Position numbers and translations under genes: made by a program. Shown here piece by piece: positions 58,113-64,000 of a stretch of DNA of 64,000 bases. The stretch spans positions 47,454 to 111,453 of the forward strand of contig CACUVI010000027.1 of NCBI GenBank assembly GCA_902725215.1, read 5' to 3'. This stretch comes from Rhodospirillaceae bacterium LM-1 (GTDB taxonomy: Bacteria > Pseudomonadota > Alphaproteobacteria > Rhodospirillales > WMHbin7). Within the stretch, counting starts at the first letter, position 1, and every line of letters starts with the position of its first letter. The notes under the pieces were generated by a model. The model made no database searches. It saw only the letters and a program-made list of their open reading frames with translations, and was not told the DNA's origin.

Positions 58113-58892
58113 ATGTTGCTTGCCATTGATTCCGGCAATACCAACATCGTCTTCGCCGTTTTCGACGGAGAAACGGTTAAGGGCGAGTGGCGCGCTTCGA
58201 CGGGGGCCATGCGCACCGCCGACGAATTGGGCGTCTGGCTGACCCAGCTATTGTCTTTGTCGGGCATCGATCGCAAGGATATCGACAGCGCCGTCATCGC
58301 TACCGTCGTGCCTGCCGTACTGTTCAATTTAAAGCAATTGTGTCGGCGCTATTTCAACGCCGACCCCCTGGTGGTGGGCGAAGAGGGCGTCGAACTTGGC
58401 CTTCAGGTGTTTTTGGACCGACCCGAGGAGGTGGGCGCTGATCGCTTGGTCAACGCCGTGGCGGCGCACGCCAGTTATCAGGGGCCGTTGATCGTCATCG
58501 ATTTCGGCACCGCCACCACTTTCGATGTGATCGACGCCAAGGGCAACTACTGCGGCGGCGCCATCGCGCCCGGCATCAATCTGTCATTAGAGGCGTTGCA
58601 TATGGCTGCGGCCAAACTGCCCCGCGTCGCCATCGGCAAACCCAAGCAGGTGATCGGCAAAGCCACCGTTCCCGCCATGCAGTCGGGCATTTTCTGGGGC
58701 TATGTCGGGCTGATCGAAGGTCTGGTGTCCAGGATCGAGGCCGAGTTCGGACAGACCATGACCGTGGTCGCCACCGGCGGCTTGGCGCCCTTGTTCGCCG
58801 AATCCGTGCCCAAGATCGCGCATCTCGATTCCGATCTCACCTTGCGCGGCCTGTTGGCCATCTGGCGTTTGAACGCCAAAGGAAAATCATGA
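58113..58892 (+). CDS. coaX: Type III pantothenate kinase
   Basis: CoaX phosphorylates pantothenate in the first step of CoA synthesis. The 259-residue product has the ASKHA-fold phosphate motif [35 protein letters not shown], the second phosphate motif [14 protein letters not shown] and [16 protein letters not shown]. The type III enzyme is not inhibited by CoA. It overlaps rnj by four bases (ATGA). Confidence 0.97.
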   Translation: MLLAIDSGNTNIVFAVFDGETVKGEWRASTGAMRTADELGVWLTQLLSLSGIDRKDIDSAVIATVVPAVLFNLKQLCRRYFNADPLVVGEEGVELGLQVFLDRPEEVGADRLVNAVAAHASYQGPLIVIDFGTATTFDVIDAKGNYCGGAIAPGINLSLEALHMAAAKLPRVAIGKPKQVIGKATVPAMQSGIFWGYVGLIEGLVSRIEAEFGQTMTVVATGGLAPLFAESVPKIAHLDSDLTLRGLLAIWRLNAKGKS

Positions 58893-60550
58893 GCAAACAT
58901 CAGCAAGACGGTGCCTTGTTCTTCCTGCCTTTGGGCGGGGCGGGCGAGATCGGCATGAATCTCTATTTGTACGGCTACAAGGGCAAATGGCTGATCGTCG
59001 ATTGCGGCGTGGCCTTTGGCGACGCGGCGACGCCCGGCGTCGATCTGGTGATGGCCGATCCCGCCTTTATCGTCGAGCGCGTTTCGGATCTTGTGGGCAT
59101 CGTTCTGACCCACGGTCACGAAGACCATATGGGCGCCATTCCATATTTGTGGGAGCGTTTCCAGTGCCCGGTCTACGCTACCGGCTTCACCGCAGATCTC
59201 GTGCGCGGCAAGCTGGAAGACGCCGGCCTGGAAGACGAGGTCGAGATCAAGGTGGTCAAGGCCGGAAGGCGCTTCAAGGTCGGCCCCTTCGAGATCGAAT
59301 ATGTCGCCATGACCCATTCCATCCCGGAAGCGCATCTGCTGGCCATTCGCACCAAGGCGGGCATGATCGTGCATACCGGTGATTGGAAACTGGACCCGGC
59401 GCCCATCCTGGGGCCGCTGGCCGACGAAGCCCGCCTAGCCGAGTTGGGCGAGGAGGGCGTGCTGGCACTGGTGTGCGATTCGACCAATGTCTTTCTGGAC
59501 GGCCATTCGGGTTCCGAAGCCGAGGTGCGCGAAAGCCTTGTCCATCTGATCGGCCATTATCCCAGACGCATTGCCGTGGCCTGCTTTGCCACCAATGTAG
59601 CGCGCCTGGACAGCATCTCGCACGCCGCCAAAGCCAATGGACGCCATGTGGCGCTGGCTGGCCGCTCGTTGTGGCGGATCGAAAAGGCGGCGCGCAAGAA
59701 CGGCTATCTGAAGGGCGTGGCCGAGTTCCTGACCGACCGAGACGGCATGTCGCTGCCCGACGACAAGGCCTTGTTCATCTGCACCGGCAGTCAGGGCGAG
59801 GCCAGGGCAGCGTTGTCGCGCATCGCCCATGGCGATCATCCCAATGTGGAATTGGGGTCGGGCGACGTGGTGATCTTTTCCTCGAAGATCATTCCCGGCA
59901 ACGAGAAGGAAATTCACCGCGTGCAGAACGGATTGGCGCGCCGCGGCGTGGAAATCGTGACCGACGAGGATCATTTCGTCCATGTCTCGGGCCATCCGGG
60001 CCGGGACGAGTTGAAGCGGCTTTACGCGCTTTTGAAGCCACGCATCGCCATTCCCATGCATGGCGAGGATCGGCATCTGCTGGAACATGCGGAATTGGCG
60101 CGCAGCCTCGACGTGCCCGAGGTGTTGATCGCGCGCAATGGCTCCGAAGTGCGCTTGGCTCCCGGCGCGGCCGAGATCGTCGATCATGTGCCGACCGGCA
60201 AGCTGGCCATGGATGGCGGACGCCTGATCCGTCTTGATTCGCCCGTCATGCGCAATCGCACGCGCATGATCTGGAACGGCCATGCCGTGGTGACGGTGGT
60301 GGTCGATAAGAAGGGCCGCCTGCTGGCCGACCCCAAGATCAGCGCGCAAGGGCTGCTCGATCCCGAGACCGACGCCCATCTGCTGGAGGAGGCCGAACAA
60401 GCGGTGGCGGAAAGCATCGAAGACATGTCGGGCAGCCAGCGCAAGGACGACGCCGTCTTAAGCGAAGCCATCCGCATCGCGGCTAGGCGGGCGCTCTATG
60501 ATCGGCTGGAAAAGAAACCATTGACCGAGGTGCATCTGATCAGGGTTTAA
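58889..60550 (+). CDS. rnj: Ribonuclease J
   Basis: RNase J is a zinc-dependent beta-CASP ribonuclease with 5'-3' exonuclease and endonuclease activity, used in rRNA and mRNA processing. The 553-residue product has the metallo-beta-lactamase motif [14 protein letters not shown], the later ligands in [10 protein letters not shown] and VHTGDWKLD, the beta-CASP motifs ([36 protein letters not shown] and PMHGEDRH), and a shorter C-terminal domain. Translation is coupled to coaX. Confidence 0.96.
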   Translation: MSKHQQDGALFFLPLGGAGEIGMNLYLYGYKGKWLIVDCGVAFGDAATPGVDLVMADPAFIVERVSDLVGIVLTHGHEDHMGAIPYLWERFQCPVYATGFTADLVRGKLEDAGLEDEVEIKVVKAGRRFKVGPFEIEYVAMTHSIPEAHLLAIRTKAGMIVHTGDWKLDPAPILGPLADEARLAELGEEGVLALVCDSTNVFLDGHSGSEAEVRESLVHLIGHYPRRIAVACFATNVARLDSISHAAKANGRHVALAGRSLWRIEKAARKNGYLKGVAEFLTDRDGMSLPDDKALFICTGSQGEARAALSRIAHGDHPNVELGSGDVVIFSSKIIPGNEKEIHRVQNGLARRGVEIVTDEDHFVHVSGHPGRDELKRLYALLKPRIAIPMHGEDRHLLEHAELARSLDVPEVLIARNGSEVRLAPGAAEIVDHVPTGKLAMDGGRLIRLDSPVMRNRTRMIWNGHAVVTVVVDKKGRLLADPKISAQGLLDPETDAHLLEEAEQAVAESIEDMSGSQRKDDAVLSEAIRIAARRALYDRLEKKPLTEVHLIRV

Positions 60551-60584
60551 TACCAACGGCCTTGCAAGGCGAAAGGACTGAAGC

Positions 60585-60989
60585 ATGATCGGACGTTTGA
60601 ACCATGTCGCCATCGCGGTGCCCGATTTGGACGCCGCCGCCAAAACCTATCGCCAAACCTTGGGCGCCATCGTCTCGACCCCTTGCGACATCCCCGAGCA
60701 TGGCGTTACCGTCGTCTTCGTCGAATTGTCCAACACCAAGATCGAACTGGTGCATCCCTTGGGCGACGCCTCACCCCTGAAGGGCTATCTGGAAAAGAAT
60801 CCGGCGGGCGGCATCCATCACATCTGCTACGAGGTGGCGGATATCCGCGAGGCAAGAGACAAGCTGAAAGCCTCTGGGGCCAGGGTGCTGGGCGACGGCG
60901 AACCCAAGATCGGCGCGCATGGCAAGCCGGTGCTGTTTTTGCATCCCAAGGATTTCCAGGGCGCTCTGGTTGAATTGGAAGAGGCGTGA
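60585..60989 (+). CDS. mce: Methylmalonyl-CoA epimerase
   Basis: This enzyme interconverts the two epimers of methylmalonyl-CoA in propionate breakdown. The 134-residue glyoxalase-fold product has metal ligands in LNHVAIAVPDLDAA, the Glu of KIELVHPLG, HHICYEVAD and VELEEA. The order rnj-mce is conserved in alphaproteobacteria. The start ATG follows GAAAGGACTGAAGC. Confidence 0.95.
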   Translation: MIGRLNHVAIAVPDLDAAAKTYRQTLGAIVSTPCDIPEHGVTVVFVELSNTKIELVHPLGDASPLKGYLEKNPAGGIHHICYEVADIREARDKLKASGARVLGDGEPKIGAHGKPVLFLHPKDFQGALVELEEA

Positions 60990-61540
60990 GTTGGTATTGC
61001 GACATTGCGCCGGGCCATCCGGTGCATGGCCCCTATCACGACGCGGAATACGGATTTCCGGCTAGCGACGAAGCCGTTCTGTTTGAACGCTTGGCGTTGG
61101 AGATCATGCAAGCGGGCCTGTCTTGGGAAATCGTGCTGAAGAAGCGCGCCAGCCTCTTCAAGGCCTTCGACGGGTTCAAGGTCGATCGCGTGGCCCGCTA
61201 TGGCGAGGAGCAAACCGAGCGCCTGTTGGCCGATGCGGGGATCATCAGGAACCGGCGCAAGGTCGCTGCCATCATCGAGAATGCGAACCGAATCAAGGCG
61301 CTTCGCAAAAGCCATGGCGGCTTTCATGCCTGGATCGACGCGCATCACCCTTTATCCAAGGAAGATTGGGTCAAGCTGTTCAAGAAGAACTTCGTTTTCA
61401 CGGGTGGCGAGGTGGTGAACGAGTTTCTGGTGAGCCTGGGTTATTTGCCGGGCGCTCATCGCCCCGACTGTAAAGTCGCCAAGAAAATCGCTAAGCTGAA
61501 ACCAGCCTGGATGCGGGCGGCAACGAAACCGGCGATATAG
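60986..61540 (+). CDS. tag: DNA-3-methyladenine glycosylase I
   Basis: Tag removes 3-methyladenine from alkylated DNA. The 184-residue product has the zinc ligands C5, H18 (YHDAEYG), and the C-terminal pair in AHRPDC with the His and Cys four apart, as in E. coli Tag. It also has the conserved LEIMQAGLSWEIVLKKRASLFKAF and the FVFTGGEVVNEFLVSLGYLPG region. It starts with GTG overlapping the mce stop (GTGA). A MITE-like element begins immediately after its stop. Confidence 0.95.
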   Translation: MSWYCDIAPGHPVHGPYHDAEYGFPASDEAVLFERLALEIMQAGLSWEIVLKKRASLFKAFDGFKVDRVARYGEEQTERLLADAGIIRNRRKVAAIIENANRIKALRKSHGGFHAWIDAHHPLSKEDWVKLFKKNFVFTGGEVVNEFLVSLGYLPGAHRPDCKVAKKIAKLKPAWMRAATKPAI

Positions 61541-61682
61541 ATAAATAAGGTTCTTCGACGTTTCGTTTGGGTTTGAAGAAAAGCCTTTGCGGGTCGAACG
61601 GGGTCCTACTTCCTCCCTCTCCCGCAAGCGGGCGAGGGAATTAGGGGGAATTCCACTTCACAAGTCGAAGAGCCATAAATAA
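61541..61682. mobile_element. MITE-like element with 8-bp target duplication
   Basis: Two perfect 8-base direct repeats ATAAATAA (61541-61548 and 61675-61682) flank a 126-base insert whose ends are inverted repeats GGTTCTTCGAC (61549-61559) and GTCGAAGAGCC (61664-61674), differing at one position. The insert has no gene and carries an internal palindrome CCCTCTCCCGC/GCGGGCGAGGG (61615-61638). This is the structure of a small non-autonomous transposon. The 8-bp duplication would fit families such as IS1595, IS66 or ISAs1, but the parent cannot be named. Confidence 0.7.
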
Positions 61683-61696
61683 ACGGGGCATAGACA

Positions 61697-61742
61697 AAAA
61701 ATAAACGGCGAGGCCGCCGTCAGGCGCCTCGCCGTTGTTTTT
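61697..61742. terminator. Bidirectional rho-independent terminator
   Basis: The stem AACGGCGAGGC (61704-61714) with GCCTCGCCGTT (61726-61736) has T-rich tails on both strands (TTGTTTTT on plus, TATTTTTT on minus). On plus it ends the rnj-mce-tag transcript; on minus it would end the small RNA described at 61697-61876. Confidence 0.88.
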
Positions 61743-61876
61743 GCTCTCACGACCTGTCCGCTTCCGGCCCGTTATCGGACCCCTGGCTTCTGTTTCGAAG
61801 CCATGGTAAGCGCGGCCAACTCCTCCCTAAACTTAAGCCATATCACCGCTTTGGCGGCAGGGCCCCTTTTTTGTGG
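61697..61876 (-). ncRNA. Candidate structured small RNA
   Basis: The minus strand of this gene-free stretch has a promoter at 61882-61910 and ends in a strong terminator, which predicts a transcript of about 180 bases. It can fold with a closing stem CCTGCCGC (61854-61861) with GCGGACAGG (61753-61761, one bulge), a perfect 6-bp hairpin GGCTTC/GAAGCC (61785-61802), and a hairpin GGTCC/GGGCC (61766-61781). The last uses a U-G pair that on the plus strand would be a C-A mismatch, so the minus strand is favoured. No long reading frame is present; a 10-codon frame (MASKQKPGVR) exists. The size and closing stem recall 6S RNA, but I cannot assign a family. Confidence 0.45.
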
Positions 61877-61881
61877 GCCTC

Positions 61882-61910
61882 AATCTACGAAAGATTTTTC
61901 CATTCGTCAC
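61882..61910 (-). promoter_or_regulatory. Promoter for the candidate small RNA
   Basis: On the minus strand GTGACG, a 17-base spacer and TAGATT match the promoter form seen before hupB and nuo. The start would fall near 61876. Confidence 0.5.
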
Positions 61911-61966
61911 CTGTTTTTTTTAAGAAGGTTGCGCATATTACCTAGTTGACGAAGTATTAGAATTAA

Positions 61967-61980
61967 CTGATCTGGATCAA
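61967..61980. promoter_or_regulatory. FNR/FixK-like box
   Basis: CTGATCTGGATCAA matches the FNR/FixK consensus TTGAT-N4-ATCAA at all but the first base. It lies about 53 bases before the coiled-coil protein gene. Its TGAT-N4-ATCA core is shared with the two palindromes at 17916-17966. Confidence 0.5.
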
Positions 61981-61989
61981 TGGGAAATT

Positions 61990-62007
61990 AGCGTTTCCTT
62001 AAACGCT
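61990..62007. repeat. Perfect short inverted repeat upstream of the coiled-coil gene
   Basis: AGCGTTT-CCTT-AAACGCT is a perfect 7-base inverted repeat, 20 bases before the ATG at 62027 and just before a CATAAT box. It could be an operator or an RNA hairpin in the leader. Confidence 0.5.
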
Positions 62008-62026
62008 GATTCGGCATAATAAATCC

Positions 62027-62845
62027 ATGAAATACAGCGCTCTGATCATCACCCTGGGGTTGCTGGCGTCGGGCCAGGCATGGTCTGATGAGACGGTCAA
62101 GATTTCCCGCCAGGACTGCTCGCGGCTGATTCATCACGCCCCGTCGGCGGATGTGGCGTATAAACCCGGCGTTGACGTCAAGGGCAGGGCCGTGGCGCCC
62201 GCCGATTTGGGCGGCGGCGCCAACAACATCAAGCTGCTGCCCGACGTGCTTGAATTCAATGTCAGCATCAATCCCGTCGATTACCAAGCGCGCAACGCCC
62301 TGGCTAAGCAGAAGGCCGATGCGCAAAAGGCCATCGTCGCCAATCAGCAGGCCAAGGCGGCGGCTGAAACGCAGGTGACCGCGTTGACCGCCCAGCAGGC
62401 GACCTTGGCGGCCAGCGGCGTGACCCTGGCGGCCGATTTGGCGCCGCTGCAAGCCGTCCTCACGCCCTTGCAGGCGCAGGTTGATGCGAATACGCTCCGT
62501 CCAACCAATCAGGATTATCAGGCAGCCTTGGCGGCGGTAACCGCCAAACAGGCCGAGATTGCCGCCAACACGGCATCGCAGGCCAGCGTGGCCACCAGTT
62601 TGGCCGCCCAACAGGCCATCGTTGCCGCCGCTCCGGCCACCGAGACATCGTTGACCCAAACCCAGACCACGGTCGAGGCGAAGCAATCGGCGCTGTCGGC
62701 CAAAGGGCTGGATGGAACCTCGATGACGGCTGCGGCCATCAAGTACGACATCGCCAAGAACAAATTTCTGATCAACGGGCAGCCCCTAAATTCGCCCGAC
62801 ATGGAAGCCCTGGCCGAAGCCTGCGCCAAGGCGGGTGTGAAGTGA
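62027..62845 (+). CDS. Secreted protein with long Ala/Gln-rich coiled coil
   Basis: I do not recognise this 272-residue protein. A signal peptide (KYSALIITLGLLASGQAWS) is followed by a conserved-looking N-terminal part (CSRLIHHAPSADVAYKPGVD, PADLGGGANNIKLLPDVLEF) and then about 140 residues of Ala/Gln/Lys-rich coiled coil (about 95-235). A short C-terminal domain ends it (IKYDIAKNKFLINGQPLNSP). One cysteine near residue 31 and one near the end could pair. It should act in the periplasm. Its stop overlaps the GTG start of a radical SAM gene, so the two are translationally coupled, and an FNR-like box lies upstream. Confidence 0.78.
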   Translation: MKYSALIITLGLLASGQAWSDETVKISRQDCSRLIHHAPSADVAYKPGVDVKGRAVAPADLGGGANNIKLLPDVLEFNVSINPVDYQARNALAKQKADAQKAIVANQQAKAAAETQVTALTAQQATLAASGVTLAADLAPLQAVLTPLQAQVDANTLRPTNQDYQAALAAVTAKQAEIAANTASQASVATSLAAQQAIVAAAPATETSLTQTQTTVEAKQSALSAKGLDGTSMTAAAIKYDIAKNKFLINGQPLNSPDMEALAEACAKAGVK

Positions 62846-63786
62846 GTCTGCGCTGGGGCGATATTTCCATCGATACCGTGCAGGTGGAAACGACCAGAGA
62901 CTGCAATCTGGCTTGCCCCGGTTGCTTGCGCACCTTGCGAAAGGGAATGGGGCGCTGGTCAGACGATCGGATGAGCGCCGCCCTGTTTTCCCGCATCTTG
63001 AATCATTTGCCCGCTTGCCGGGTGCTTATTCTGAACGGCACCGGCGAGCCGATGTTGAATCCCGAAATCGCCGACATCGTGCGCCAAGCCAGGGACAGCG
63101 GCAAATTCCAGGGCATCACCTTCAACAGCAATGGGCTGGCCCGTGGGGTCGATGCCTATCTCGACGTCGCCAGAGCGGGGCTTGGTTTTCTGTCCATTTC
63201 CGTCGATTCCCTGACCCAAGCGGTGGCCGACAAGGTGCGTGCAGGCACCAAGGTGGACAAGCTGGCGGGGCGCATTGGCGAGCTTGCCAGGGCTTTGCCC
63301 ATTCCCATCACCATCACCAGCGTGGTTTGCCGCGAAAATCTGTTGGATATCGGCGAAACGCTGGCCAAGCTGAATGATCTGGGGCGCTTCACGGTGTTTT
63401 TGACCGACTGGTCGGATGTGGCGCAGCTCGATTTCCTGGACCCCATGGCCCGCAGGCTGGACGACAAAGAGCGCGCTTTCCTGGCCGCCCTGGTCACGAA
63501 ATTGGGGCCGCAATTGCCGAATTTGGACCTCGTGCAGACCCAGCCTGCCTTGCGCGGCAAGGCGGATCGTTGCTCAGCGCCCTTCCGTCATCCCTTTGTC
63601 GATGCCGAGGGCTATCTGACGCCCTGCTGCACCCTGACCGACGCCCATCATTACGGCCAAGTCAGCATCGCCGAAACGCCTTTGCTCGAGGCGCTGGGTT
63701 TGCCCCAGCCCGCCCGCTGGCTGGAAGGCTACGCCCTCGCCGAACCTTTGGCCTGCCGGGGGTGCCAGCATGCGATCCGGCGGTAA
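62842..63786 (+). CDS. Radical SAM protein with SPASM-like C-terminal cysteines
   Basis: This 314-residue enzyme binds a 4Fe-4S cluster and S-adenosylmethionine through C21, C25 and C28 (CNLACPGC). LILNGTGEPMLNPEI supplies the second SAM-binding block. The C-terminal part has further cysteines (RCSAPFRHPFVDAEGYLTPCC and LACRGCQ) in a SPASM/twitch-like arrangement that usually binds extra clusters in peptide- or protein-modifying enzymes. The substrate is unknown; the coupled secreted protein is one candidate only by position. The GTG start overlaps the upstream stop (GTGA). Confidence 0.85.
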   Translation: MSLRWGDISIDTVQVETTRDCNLACPGCLRTLRKGMGRWSDDRMSAALFSRILNHLPACRVLILNGTGEPMLNPEIADIVRQARDSGKFQGITFNSNGLARGVDAYLDVARAGLGFLSISVDSLTQAVADKVRAGTKVDKLAGRIGELARALPIPITITSVVCRENLLDIGETLAKLNDLGRFTVFLTDWSDVAQLDFLDPMARRLDDKERAFLAALVTKLGPQLPNLDLVQTQPALRGKADRCSAPFRHPFVDAEGYLTPCCTLTDAHHYGQVSIAETPLLEALGLPQPARWLEGYALAEPLACRGCQHAIRR

Positions 63787-63897
63787 TTTTTGGGTGACGT
63801 AGGGGCGTAAGGGGCGGAACTATGCGTTGGGAACTGTGTCATATAGTATGTGTGTTTTAGTTATTATGAAGAGCGTAAACCCTTCATAGGAATTATG

Positions 63898-63926
63898 TTG
63901 ACAGGCGGCGGCGGAGAGGATAGGCT
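63898..63926 (+). promoter_or_regulatory. Promoter candidate near the right edge
   Basis: TTGACA, a 17-base spacer and TAGGCT give a predicted start near 63933. A terminator follows within 25 bases. The stretch 63787-63897 before it shows no gene, only a small hairpin (ATGAAG/CTTCAT). Confidence 0.5.
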
Positions 63927-63953
63927 CCAGCCATTACCGCCTTTATTGCGCCC

Positions 63954-63986
63954 AAAACCACCCTGGCATCAGCTCGGGTGGTTTTT
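63954..63986 (+). terminator. Rho-independent terminator or attenuator
   Basis: The stem AAAACCACCC / GGGTGGTTTT with a 12-base loop ends in TTTTT. It may end the radical SAM operon, or act with the promoter at 63898 as a short RNA or as an attenuator for a gene beyond the window. Confidence 0.78.
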
Positions 63987-64000
63987 CGCGTTTGGAGCGG

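Noticed and set aside
61697..61876. Assignment of the candidate small RNA as 6S RNA, tmRNA or a c-di-GMP riboswitch
   Set aside because: I could not find the conserved core of any of these; only size and a closing stem resemble 6S RNA, so no family is claimed.

Overview
The window reads as a contiguous piece of chromosome from an alphaproteobacterium, most likely a member of the Rhodospirillales related to Magnetospirillum or Rhodospirillum. I infer this from the gene content and order: hisZ-purA, xseB-ispA-dxs, dnaX-ybaB-recR next to the 4.5S RNA gene, the alphaproteobacterial F1-ATPase zeta subunit, and nuoA to nuoN followed by birA-coaX-rnj-mce. GC content is high in most genes, and nearly all of the window is housekeeping or transport. 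No prophage, CRISPR array, plasmid origin or complete insertion sequence is visible.

Layout. Positions 1-2875 (minus) hold a TRAP dicarboxylate-type transporter (dctP, dctQ and a dctM cut by the window edge). From 3171 to 6242 there is a small mixed region: an OmpA-type outer membrane protein, an orphan lysozyme-like (GH24) protein, an AT-richer secreted protein, a fragment resembling the lysozyme tail, and a small c-type cytochrome. From 6461 to 9344 lies serC-serA with a hairpin leader. Next come a soluble chemoreceptor with a zinc-binding (CZB) tail, hisZ-purA, xseB-ispA-dxs (the isoprenoid entry pathway), cca, an SGNH-hydrolase-like protein behind a tandem palindrome, and an SPFH/NfeD/lipoprotein group. 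From 20384 to 23198 (minus) lie dnaX-ybaB-recR and the 4.5S RNA gene ffs. From 24225 to 28635 (minus) is a phosphonate-type uptake operon phnD-C-E-M plus a GntR/UTRA regulator, with no C-P lyase genes. From 28799 to 33745 (minus) is a cation-transport cluster: two near-duplicate ArsB/NhaD-family permeases around a CBS-domain protein, then a Kef-type antiporter. ispB, tRNA-Pro, clpX, lon, hupB and tRNA-Val follow, with clpP absent from its usual place. A TPR protein, a small unknown protein and tRNA-Asp precede the 14-gene complex I operon (42457-56678), which runs on into birA; panD lies on the opposite strand, then coaX, rnj, mce and tag.

The right end (61541-64000) has the most unexplained structure: a 126-bp MITE-like element with perfect 8-bp flanking repeats placed directly after tag, a bidirectional terminator, a probable structured small RNA on the minus strand with its own promoter, an FNR/FixK-like box, an inverted repeat, a secreted coiled-coil protein translationally coupled to a radical SAM protein, and finally a promoter followed at once by a terminator.

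Recurring promoter shape. Several RNA genes and operons (hupB, nuo, tRNAs, ffs, the candidate small RNA) share a TTGxCx - 16 to 18 bp - TAGACT/TATxxx type promoter. That consistency raises my confidence in each one. I found no wholly new multi-gene system; the best candidates for something undescribed are the coiled-coil/radical SAM pair with its upstream RNA and FNR-like box, the serine-less SGNH protein under a double palindrome, and the NhaD-CBS-NhaD-Kef cluster.
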